Assembly: GCA_030180135.1 (NCBI GenBank) | Contig: CM058231.1 | Span: 52,028,235 to 52,092,234, forward strand | Direction of reading: 5' to 3' | Source: Orychophragmus violaceus | Taxonomy: Eukaryota > Streptophyta > Magnoliopsida > Brassicales > Brassicaceae | Length of the DNA: 64,000 nucleotides | Shown here: piece after piece, positions 9,983 to 20,000 of the stretch | Layout: each line of letters starts with the position of its first letter | How positions within the stretch are numbered: position 1 is the first letter of the stretch | Program-made: the position numbers and the translations under genes | Notes under the pieces: model-generated | Told to the model about the DNA's origin: nothing | Databases searched by the model: none | What the model saw: only the letters and a program-made list of their open reading frames with translations

Positions 9983-11603
9983 AGCTGAAATATAAGATAA
10001 AAGGTTATTAGTTAATATGTTCAATATGATTAATCTTATATTATACTTAATATGATTAATCACGCATTATATTCAATAACATAAGTTACCCTCAATAGAA
10101 TATAATGATTCCAAGATCCACATATAACTAAGATCAAAGTGGGCCACTGGCCATCACCCAACCTTAGCTTATATCGGTAAGCCCTATGTCGGCTAATTAT
10201 ATCCGTGATATAACTCTTGGTTGTGAATCTGGGCCCGAGGCCCAATCCACTCTGATGTCTCAAGGCCCGGGACTCCCGATGGCCCAGTCAAGAAAACCAG
10301 ACTATACAGTCATGTAATCATTAATGTCTGGGACTCCCAATGACATTTATGAATCACAAACCGTCTTATCCACGCAAAAGTAGACACCCTCACACTGTAA
10401 GGCCATGAATACAATTGAATGGGCTTCGACAGCTGACATAGACTGGACAAGACATCCAACGCTTGATATTATTTGAGGTTTGTAGGTTTATTTAAAATTT
10501 CATTCCCAAAATAGAAGATTACTATTTTGGGAAACCTACTAATTTTGGAAACTTTCTAAAATTGGAAACTTTCTAAAACCGGAAACTTTCTAACTTTAGA
10601 AATTTCTTAAAATCCAAAACATGCAAATCTAGAAACTTCTATTTTAAGAAACTTTCTAATTTCAAAATTTCGGAAACTTATTAATTTAAAATCGATTTTA
10701 TAATTTTATAAAAATTTTAAATTAATTCTGAAGAAAAGACTCAAATAATTGGCCCAATTGTTTTAACTTCTTGGCCCGAGGCCCAAGAATTTGTCCATGT
10801 CCAAGACATGACCCAATTGTCCAATTAAATGACATAACCGGTCTGGTTCATTAAAATTGGTCTAACCAAAATTAATTACTACGATGACCACAATTGTCAA
10901 CCGGTTATTTACTAAACCGGATTTTCTCAATTTATTTGGTCCAACCAAATCAAATTAGAAAATCCTGGTTTAGGCACAAAATCCAATAATTATTTCGACA
11001 TTGGATTTCTTATCCCGGTTTAACCAGAACTTAATAATTTATTAAGTCTGTTTATTAAACCGTGACGTTTAATTTTTAATCAGTTTCAAACTGAACCAAG
11101 CTCGAGCCAAACCGAACCGACCAATTAGGTCACGTGTTGGGATGGCCGTGAGCAACACACGCGATCGGGACGGCCGTGCCTCACGATCGGGACGTGCTTG
11201 GTTGTGATCGGGACGGGACGGGACGATCGCGGGCCGATGCTAGCGGGACGAGACGCGATCCATGCGATCGGCTATCGCACGATCCATGCGATCATCGGCC
11301 CATCTCTCCGCGATCGGACGGGACGCGTACGGCTACGATCTGCCTTGCGCCTCACGGTCGATCGATCCGACTGGCCAACGCGATCCATGCTATCGATCCG
11401 TGATCGATACATGCGATCGGCTTGGCCGATCGGTTCAACACTCGGCCGATCGCAATCCAAGTCATATAGCTTGGTTTTTGCGATTTCAAATATGTTTAGG
11501 ATTCAATTCCTTGTTGCTTAAGTGATTTCTCTTATCAGTAGATTGATTCAAAACACTTCTTAAACAATCCTAAACAAGATTCTAAACAAGAAAAACCACA
11601 GAA
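9983..11603 (-). other. Copia-1 long 5' leader
   Basis: About 1.6 kb between the primer site and gag. It holds a candidate 3' splice site just before gag (TTATATTTCAG), a 67-codon upstream ORF (10263-10060) resembling one in Copia-2, two GGGACTCCC-ATG phrases near 10268 and 10328, imperfect repeats of GGAAACTTTCTAA around 10540-10690, and a CGATCG-rich tract (11130-11460). A leader intron is possible; I could not settle the donor. Confidence 0.6.
11130..11460. repeat. CGATCG-rich tract in the Copia-1 leader
   Basis: A GC-rich island in AT-rich DNA, dense in GATCGGGACG, GCGATCC and ATGCGATCGG variants. Many copies are self-complementary. Overlapping ORFs of 60-107 codons here have no family resemblance and reflect the repeat. 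Copia-2 has a comparable tract at about 58150-58400. Confidence 0.8.
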
Positions 11604-11621
11604 CCAATAGCTCTGATACCA
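11604..11621 (-). promoter_or_regulatory. Copia-1 primer binding site (initiator tRNA-Met)
   Basis: The minus strand reads TGGTATCAGAGC one base inside the 5' LTR. This matches the 3' end of plant initiator Met-tRNA, the usual copia primer. Confidence 0.92.
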
Positions 11622-11622
11622 C

Positions 11623-12262
11623 TGAAGGAATGTTTAGTGTTAATCCAGATTCAATTCTCAGATTCAACAGTCCTAAACATGCAGATCTAGGTTCTCTTGA
11701 TTAGAAACTTAATGTAGATCTCACCTTTTACCTGTTTATGCAGCGGAAAGAGAGAACAGGTCAGAGATCAGCAGAACCACCAAGAGATGGATCCTCCAAA
11801 GGCTCACACACGCTTCACAGGAAATTGGCTGCTAGACCGAGCTGATGGGAGGCGCAGAGAGAGAGAGAAATCGCGGCTGGGGCTTAGGGTGAGGGAAAAG
11901 AATTAGACTTGGTTTTATTTATAAAACCCTTCTCTAATTCCTTTTGGGCTTTTGGGCCCAAATTCCCAGTCTGATTAAATCCCTTAGATTTAATCAAACC
12001 CATTAATCTCTCTCTAAGTTCGGTAAATGCCTAGCACTTTTACCGTACTTCTGCTATAACCGTTCCTTCGTATTTTCCTGTTAGCTTAGGCGTGTGACCC
12101 ATATGGGATCATATAATAAAGGCAATAAGTCCAAGACTTATAGATCATGAGCGGACTCTAGCAAGCCATCATGACCCCCAGTATTATATGACTTATGTCT
12201 GATCATTGACATACTCTTACTTTCTAGAGACAGTACCGAGATTACTGGACATAATTCCAACA
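11623..12262 (-). repeat. Copia-1 5' LTR
   Basis: 640 bp with the same ends as the other LTR. Being next to the primer site, it is the promoter-bearing copy that would drive minus-strand transcription. The duplication AGACG follows at 12263-12267. Confidence 0.95.
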
Positions 12263-12267
12263 AGACG

Positions 12268-13400
12268 TTGTGGATCTGAATAATGGAAGAGTGAGGTTTG
12301 TTTTGGATGGCTTTAAGCCACTGGTTTTTGAGACAGCAGTATTGTTCAAATCAGGGGAGGAGACAGTCGTACAGCTAAGGTACGAGAAGCTTCACGGATT
12401 CTGTAGATCATGCTACAGCCTGTGCCATGATCAGGAGCAATGTCCACAGCTGGAGGAGACGAAACCCGTAGAGGAGGAGCCTCGCAGAAGAGGTGATCGT
12501 GACCCTAAAGGTCCATCAGATGCACCGGGACCGGTTAGTTACAGAGGGGCTATCATATTTGGCGGAAGAGATGAGAACAGAGAGGGTAGGAAGGATTCAG
12601 GAAAATCTCAGGAAGTCAATGGTCAGTACAAGAGAAAGAATAAGGAGGGTGAAGAAAGGGAGTCTGACAAGGTTTCAAATAGGAAGGATTATAGATATGG
12701 ATACTCTACATACAACAGAAGGTATGGAGGTGGCTCAACGTCCCATTAAAGGAGATATAAAGTTGTTTCGCCAAGAGATTATAAGCAGAAAGAAGGATCG
12801 AAGAAGAGTACGGCTGGTGAAGATATGGTGGGTGCTCTATCCGAGCAAGAGCGGGTTTTGATTGAGGCTTTCCGGGCAGGTAAGCTACCAGAAGAAACTT
12901 TGTCAAAGGTGGCTGAGGCTAAGGAGCTTGACATGGGAGAGGGGAAGCTGGAAAAATCCACAAAGAGCGTCAGAAAAGAACTCAAGTTTGGAGAGGAAGG
13001 ATCTGACGTCAAGGATTATGGTGGTGTGGAGGGTCAGCCTAAGGATGCAACCAGTGCAATGGATAATCAGGAGAATCATGTACCCGAGAGTGAGTGGGAT
13101 GTGGAAATGGGGGGGATATTGAGAATGATGATTGTCTAGGTGAGCTCATGGATGAGGAGGAAGATGGTCAGGGGTTAGAAAAGGAGGAAGGTGCACCTAC
13201 AGGAGAGAAGAGAACTGAGATACCTGTCCTGGAGAATAATGAAGGTTTGACAAAGGCTGATGGCAAGAAGGTAGGGAATCAGAGAATGGTTGGGGGAAAA
13301 AAGAAGCCCCCAATGGCTCCACTCCTGTTGGGTAGCCTGGCCAAGAAAAGGATGGCATTAGCCTTGACCTCACCAAGGAAGAAGCCAGCTCAAGAAGACT
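12268..13400 (+). pseudogene. LINE ORF1, C-terminal part with zinc knuckle
   Basis: Continues ORF1 after Copia-1: NGRVRFVLDGFKPLVFETAV, then a CCHC-type knuckle in YEKLHGFCRSCYSLCHDQEQCP. A highly charged tail rich in E, K, R and G follows, split over at least three frames (12270-12749, 12825-13139, 13094-13402). The knuckle matches the zf-CCHC_4 family next to DUF4283 in plant LINE ORF1 proteins, which bind element RNA. Frame changes make the tail defective. Confidence 0.82.
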
Positions 13401-15304
13401 GAGACTGAGATAAGCAAGGGGCAGAAGAAACAGGAGGGAATGGAAACAAAAATGCTAAAGGTGGGGAATGGCAATCCTGCAGGTCCTTTGGTTTGAAGGT
13501 TTTTTTCAAAAAATTTAAGTCCTAGTTTATGGAGTCAATAAATCTAATAGCTGTTATGTTTGGTCTTTGGAGTTTTAAATTGAGTGTGTTATGCTTTTCG
13601 AAGCATTATTTTTTGTTTCCTTCCCTTTGGTTGATTCATATGAATAAGATTAATGGATTTTTGGTTCAGAAGGTTGTTGGTCATGCTGGCTTGAGAATTC
13701 ATTGGCCAAGTGATCCTATTAGTGGAGGAAAAGTAAACTTTCATGTTACTGAGGAAGGGCTTGGGGATGTGGTTTACAAATATGAGGACCAGAGATTTAT
13801 TATGGGAGTACTCTTATTGAGGAAGTTCATGCTTGTGACTCAACAGCCCATAAGGAAAAGGTACCTTATATTATCATTGGGTGAGAGAATTAACTCGGTT
13901 TGGCTTCTTGTTCTAGTACATGGAGGGGACGTAATCTGTTGCTGTGTGATTCTTTATTGTTCCACAATGGAAACACTGCTTTGGAAATTGTTTGCGCATT
14001 ATAATTATTATAGGAATGACTTAGGTGAAGCTTGCTTCGAAAGATTTTGGTGTCGAGTGTTCAAGCATAACCAGGTGAGGAACGTCGCTTCCAAGCAAAC
14101 CAGACCTCATGTTTTAACTTTGGTATGTCCGAGTTTGATTTACAAGGTTAATTTCAGACAATGTACCATAAATCAGGTATGGAAATATACTGGATCTCGT
14201 TATAGTTTATCATGGGAAGTTAGGGAGCTTTTTGTATTGTCTTTAGTTTTGAAGATGGGATATCTTTCAGTTTGGAATAAGGGGTTTTTATACACATGTG
14301 CTATTGAACAAATGGTTATATCAGTGAGTCTGAAAGCTAGGATATTAGGCCCACAATTATTATTCCTGAAGAGGGATGCTCTAATGGTCATGGGATTATG
14401 CATATGGGAGAAGTGTTTTTTACATTATGGTATGAGAGGGATGGTTTTTATTTAACTGTATATGTGGGCATGGTTATTAACAAGTGGAATTAGTCCTTAT
14501 ACTAATATACAGGAAATACAAGAGCATCTGAGTTTTTTTGTCAGGGCTATGTTATTAGCTGCTGCCCAACAACCTGTAGGGATTACTCTGGATTATATAG
14601 AAGGGTACACTCTGGGTCCCCTGCTACAGGATTGCAGAAGTTCTTGGTTTGGAATTTTAGATGCTATACGACCTTTTTCTTGGAAGACATGTAGATTTGT
14701 GGAAGTCAAGAACATTTGTTCAAGTAAATATCACTCTCTCATCTTGGAGTGGTCTTATGGACTGGTTTTTATTAAGGATATCATATTAAGGAGAATCTTT
14801 TGGGTTTATATGATGGAGCATCATCCCAATGTGGTGGAAATATCGAAGGACAAGGAAAAACCATTTGGACGATACGTATGGAAGGTGGTGATTTATTTGC
14901 TGGATTGATGACGGAAAGGAGAGGTAAAATTGAGGAGAACATGAACATCTTTAAGGATATATGGTGTCAAGGAACCAAGGAGGAGTATAGATATTTTTGG
15001 TTTTACCACCGGTGGGATATGATTTTGAATTTGGCAGAGTGCATTCATAAACTTTACTATGGTTCACAATGTACTCTAGTAAGAAAATGTATTTGGACCA
15101 CTAATTGTTATCAAGAAATAAGGATGTACGATATTATGAATGTTCACCAATGGCAGCAGTGCTTAGAGGTAAGGTTAGTTTGGCGTGACATAAGAGGAAT
15201 TGATTGATGGAGAGGGTACATATATTGCCAAAGGAAAATGTCTTGGGATTTTGTTATACCTAAGGCGATGCTCCGAATGGGAGTAAATAATACAAAGTTT
15301 TAAG
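13401..15304 (+). other. LINE spacer between ORF1 and ORF2
   Basis: About 1.9 kb, G+T-rich and poor in C on the plus strand. It has a 308-codon open frame (13529-14455) and a 148-codon frame (14462-14908). Neither shows a domain I recognise; their residues (many F, L, W, Y) look like chance translation. It could be an ORF1 tail or an untranslated inter-ORF region. Confidence 0.35.
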
Positions 15305-15978
15305 ATGCGGATTCTAAGTTGGAATTGTCAAGGCTTAGGAAGCAGATGGACGATTAGTTATTTACGCGAGATAGTGCATAAGAATAAACTGGAGTTTCTG
15401 TTTCTTTCAGAAACAAAACAACCATATTCTTTTACAAATGTTTATGGGACATTTTGGATACGATAAAATGTATAATGTGAAGCCTAGGGTTGAAAGTGGA
15501 GGATTGGTACTTTATTATAATGACTCATCAAACGTGAAATTTATATATGCAAGTAATCGGATAATCGATATTGAGGCAGACCTGCAAGGGAAAACTGTTT
15601 CAATATCTTTTGTATACGGTGAACCAGTGCAAAAACTAAGAGGGCAGGTATGGGAGAGATTGACCCGTATGGGTGTGGTCAGGACTAATCCATGGTTCGT
15701 TATAGGTGACCTAAATGAGATTACTGGCAACCACGAGAAGCAGGGAGGATCCCTAAGGCATGCCTCTACTTTCGTTGCTTTTAACACTATGATTCGGGAT
15801 TGCGGGTTAATAGAATTTCCGGCGGTGGGGGACTCCCTCTCATGGAGAGGGAGGAGGGGAAAACAACTTATAAGGTGTAAGCTAGATAGGGCACTGGCCA
15901 ACGAAGACTGGCACACAATTTTTCCGTTCTCCTTTGTTGAATTTTTGGGGATAATTGGCTCGGATCACCGACCGATAG
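15305..15978 (+). pseudogene. LINE ORF2, endonuclease domain
   Basis: Begins at MRILSWNCQGLGS, the classic start of APE-type endonucleases. It continues FLFLSETKQ (the catalytic Glu), then after a frameshift near 15460 VESGGLVLYY, WFVIGDLNEI and GSDHRPIV (the catalytic His). This domain nicks target DNA to prime LINE insertion. The gypsy element interrupts it directly after the SDHRPIV block, and the frame resumes at 22578. Confidence 0.88.
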
Positions 15979-16876
15979 TGATGTAGCCCCGGAGCAGAAG
16001 CTTGAGTGATGGGTTGATGGAGATCGAACCACGGGCTTAAGAGCTCTCTTGGTTTGATCGACTTGGATGGATGGTGAGTAGAGATGGGATTGTTCCTGCT
16101 GGCTTAAAAGCTCTCTCAGAAATAATCAGTGGGTGGAATGGATTGAGGTCGCCACAAGATCCTATGAGTCTGAATCTTGATAAGACAAAAGCCTTCTCTT
16201 TGTTTGAATCACACAAAACAATAGAGAAAACAAGTTTGCGGTTTCTTTGCTTGAAGAAAACACTCGGTGTACTTTATTGATCTAGGGTAAATGATACACG
16301 GCTGTGAGAGGGGACTTTATAAACAGTCCAAACAGCTATGCCCTTCTAGGGGACTTGAAGCAAATAAAACATAAAAGGAAAGTACTGACTCAATTCGGAC
16401 CTAATGAAATAAAGACTACAACGGCTACTTTTATGATTGAAACTACTAAGGGAAACAAAGATTTGATCCTGCAAAACAAAGAGACAACGGTCATATAATG
16501 TGTATAAATGAAACTCATACCTTAGCTTATGTTTGGTATGTCCTTGGCCGTTGATCAGAATCATTCTTCAATCGTAACATTCTGGCCTTGGAAGCTTGAG
16601 CTAGTGTCGATGCTACTTCCTGAGCTAGTGCCGATGCTACTTCCTGAGCTAGTCGTGATGCTATAGATTGTCAGTCCTTTTTGAGCTGAGATGAATAGTG
16701 TTGAGCTATCCATCCTGATGAAGACTTGTTCCTGCTCTTGGTCAGTAGCTTGACTCAGTAGACTTTGCACAGCTTCATTGACTTGGTTCCTCAAAGCCTT
16801 TGTTGCTGACCTTGTCAATGGACCTTTCCTTATGATGGGCATTGGATCTTTGGCTTCTGGTTCTATGGCCTCATCA
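15979..16876 (-). repeat. Gypsy 3' LTR
   Basis: 898 bp. On the minus strand it begins TGATGAGGCCATAG and ends GGGGCTACATCA. It contains the C-terminal pol codons, and a minisatellite at about 16595-16665. Confidence 0.95.
16595..16665. repeat. 24-bp minisatellite inside the gypsy LTR
   Basis: About three units of 24 bp around the phrase GATGCTACTTCCTGAGCTAG, present in both LTRs (second copy about 22290-22362). On the minus strand it encodes a Ser/Gly/Thr-rich repeat at the end of the pol frame. Confidence 0.8.
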
Positions 16877-16889
16877 TACCCTCCCCCTT
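16877..16889 (-). promoter_or_regulatory. Gypsy polypurine tract
   Basis: The minus strand reads AAGGGGGAGGGTA directly before the 3' LTR. It lies inside the pol coding frame. Confidence 0.8.
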
Positions 16890-17022
16890 GAAGAGGTTCT
16901 GTCCTCAGAACTGATTGACCTGCATCATAAGGAGCTAAATCAGAAACATTGAACGTTGGAGAAATGTTTAACTCACCTGGCAGCTCAAGCTTGTATGCGT
17001 TGTCATTGATCTTCTCCAAGAC

Positions 17023-20000
17023 TCAGAATGGCCCATCTCCTCTTGGTGTTAGCTTTGACTTCCTCTGATTGGGAAACCTTTCTTGCGTCATATGTAGCCA
17101 GACCCAATCTCCTGGTTCAAATATCACCTCCTTTCTTCCTTGGTTAGCTTTCAGCCTATGCTTCTCGGTTTTCTTCTCTACATTCTCCTTAACTCTTTGG
17201 TGTAGCTTCTTGACAAAGCTTGCTTTTGCTTCTCCTTCTGTACTTGTATAGATAGCTTGAGGCAAAGGGGCAAGGTCTAAAGGAGCTAAAGGATTAAACC
17301 CGTACACAACAACCGTGGCTCTTAGGAGTGTTGAGAGAGTCCGGTTTACTACCTCAGTTTGTCCATCTGTTTGGGGATGACAAGTGGTGGAATAGAGCAG
17401 ATTGGTGCCCAACTTCCTCCAAAGTACCCTCCAAAAGTGGCTCAAGAACTTTGTGTCCCTGTCCAAAACAATAGTTCTTGGAATTCCATGCAACTTGACC
17501 ACTTCCTTAAAGAATAGATCAGCTATCTGCACAGCATCGTTAGTCTTGTTGCAAGCAATAAAATGAGCCATTTTAGAAAACCTATCAACAACTACAAAGA
17601 TGGAGTCCTTGTTGTTGATCTTGGGCAATCCTAAAACAAAATCCATTGAAATGTCCACCCATGGTGTGTTAGGAATTGGTAAAGGCATATATAAACCATG
17701 TGGATGTAACCTGGACTTGGCCTTTAGGCATGTGATGCATTTGGCACAGAACCTTTCCACATCTCTCTTCAAGTGTGGCCAAAAGAAATGCTCCTTTAAG
17801 ACACTATAAGTCTTGTCTCTGCCAAAATGTCCCATCAAACCTCCTCCATGAGCCTCTCTAGTGATCAACTCCCTCATGGAACCTTGTGGAATGCACAACC
17901 TTTTCTCCTTGAACAAAAAACCATCTTGCTGATAGAACACTCCAAATGCTGCCTTAGATGTCTCCTGGTACACGTCCTTGAAGTCTGGATCATTAGCATA
18001 CATGTCTTTGATGTGCTCAAATCCCATGATCTTAGACTCCATGGTGGTTATGAGAGCATGGCGCCTTGATAGTGCATATGCTACAATGTTTTCTTTCCCC
18101 TTCTTGTACTTGATCACATAAGGAAAAGTTTCTATGAACTCCAACCACTTTGCATGCCTTTTCTTAAGAGTAGTCTGCCCTCTTAAGTGCTTTAGAGTCT
18201 CATGATCTGTATGTATCACAAACTCTTTAGAAAGCAAGTAATGTTGCCAAGTTTCCAGTGACCTCACCAGAGCATACAACTCTTTGTCATATGTTGGGTA
18301 GTTGAGTGTTGCACCACTCAGCTTCTCACTAAAGTAAGCTACTGGCCTGCCTCCCTGTATCAGTACTTCACCTATTCCTGTACCAGAAGCATCACACTCA
18401 ATCTCAAACATTTTATCAAAGTTAGGAAGTACCAATATTGGTGCATTGGTGAGACTGGTTTTGAGCCGTGTGAATGCTTGCTCCTGAGCCTCTCCCCATT
18501 CAAAGTCTTTGTCCTTCTTGATCACTGAAGTAAGAGGTGCTGCTATGGTACTAAAGTCCTTGACAAATCTCCTGTCGAAGCTTGCTAGACCATGGAAGCT
18601 CCGGACATGTCCTATTGTCGTAGGTGTTGTCCAATCCTGTATTGCCTTGATCTTCTCTTCATCCACCTTAAGTCCCTGTGAACTTACAACAAATCCTAGG
18701 AAAACCAATTGATCAGTGCAAAAGATGCATTTCTTTAAGTTCACATAAAGACCTTCTGATCTAAGTGTTTGCATGACCTGTTCTAGATGCTTAACATGGT
18801 CATCTAAGCAGTGGCTATAAATCAGTATGTCATCAAAATATACTACCACAAACTTAGAAATAAAAGCTCTTAGAACCTGGTTCATTAGCCTCATGAATGT
18901 GCTGGGAGCATTGGTGAGACCAAATGGCATGACAAGCCATTCATACAACCCTTGCTTGGTTTTGAAGGCTGTTTTCCACTCATCTCCTTCTTTCATTCTG
19001 ACTTGGTGATATCCACTCTTCAAGTCTATCTTTGAGAAGATGGTTGCTCCACTTAGCTCATCAAGCATGTCATCAAGTCTTGGGATAGGATGTCTGTACT
19101 TGATTGTAATGTTGTTTATGGCCCTGCAATCAACACACATTCTCCATGTACCATCCTTCTTTGGGACGAGTAGAACTGGTACAGCACATGGACTCAAGCT
19201 TTCCCGGATATATCCCTTTGACATCAGCTCTTGAACTTGCTTTTCCAGCTCCTTAGCCTCTTCTGGATTCACTCTATAAGCTGGCCTGTTGGGCAATGGA
19301 GCTCCTGGTACCAAATCAATTTGGTGTTCAATGCCTCTCAATGGTGGAAGTCCAGCTGGTATGTCCTCTGGAAAGACATCCTTGAATCTGTCCAATAGCT
19401 CTGTCACGGCTAAGGGATGCTCCTGCTCTTCCGAACCTGAAAGATACCCTTCTCTAAAGATCATGAGTAGTACATGTTCTTTATGCTCCAAAGATTTCAG
19501 AACATTAGAAGGTGAAACGAAAAGATTGGTCTTACTTACCTTGGAACCTTTGTCCATTGCTTTCTGCATTTCATACACCTCTTGTGGTGTTAATGGAGCT
19601 AGGTTGTGCTTCTTGTTCTGGTGTGTGAAGCTGTAGATGTTGGTCCTTCCATTGTGCACGGTTTCTTTATCAAATTGCCATGGTCTCCCTAAGAGTAGAT
19701 GACCTGCTTGCATTGGCACAACATCACATTTCACTTGATCATTGTACTTACCTATGATGAATGGTACAATGACTTGCTCAGCTATCCTCATCTCAGTCTC
19801 ATCATTGAGCCACCTTAATTTGTATGGTCTTGGATGCTTGGTCTTTTGCAACTTCAGTTTGTCTACAAGGTAAGCACTAGCAACATTAGTACAAGATCCT
19901 CCGTCAATGATCAGGCTACATACCTTGGCGTCAATGGTGCATCTAGAATGAAAGATATTCTCTCTTTGGATTGTTTCTGGCTCAAACAATGCACTAAGGG

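Larger units (their letters stand above)
4918..12262 (-). mobile_element. Copia-1: Ty1/copia LTR retrotransposon
   Basis: A complete 7,345-bp element in minus orientation, inserted in LINE ORF1. Both 640-bp LTRs begin TG and end CA, and the duplication AGACG flanks the element (4913-4917 and 12263-12267). The minus strand carries gag, a damaged protease region, then integrase before reverse transcriptase and RNase H, which is the copia order. By hand count the LTRs differ at only two sites (5212/11917 region T/G and 5291/11996 region G/A), so insertion was recent. Gag has an in-frame stop and the protease-integrase linker is deleted, so it is not autonomous as it stands. Confidence 0.95.
16561..17022 (-). 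pseudogene. Gypsy pol C-terminal tail extending into the LTR
   Basis: After the in-frame TGA at 17023-17025 the same frame continues (EKINDNAYKLELPGE, then FNVSDLAPYDAG). This is the usual end of a gypsy integrase. It crosses the LTR border at 16876 and ends in the Ser-rich repeat near 16561. The TGA probably replaced an Arg codon. Confidence 0.8.

Noticed and set aside
11176..11525. Overlapping ORFs of 60-107 codons in the CGATCG-rich tract
   Set aside because: All frames are open on both strands because of the repeat composition; no domain is seen.
16071..16280. 69-codon ORF repeated at 21767-21976 as a duplicated gene
   Set aside because: It is part of the gypsy LTR and is repeated only because LTRs are.
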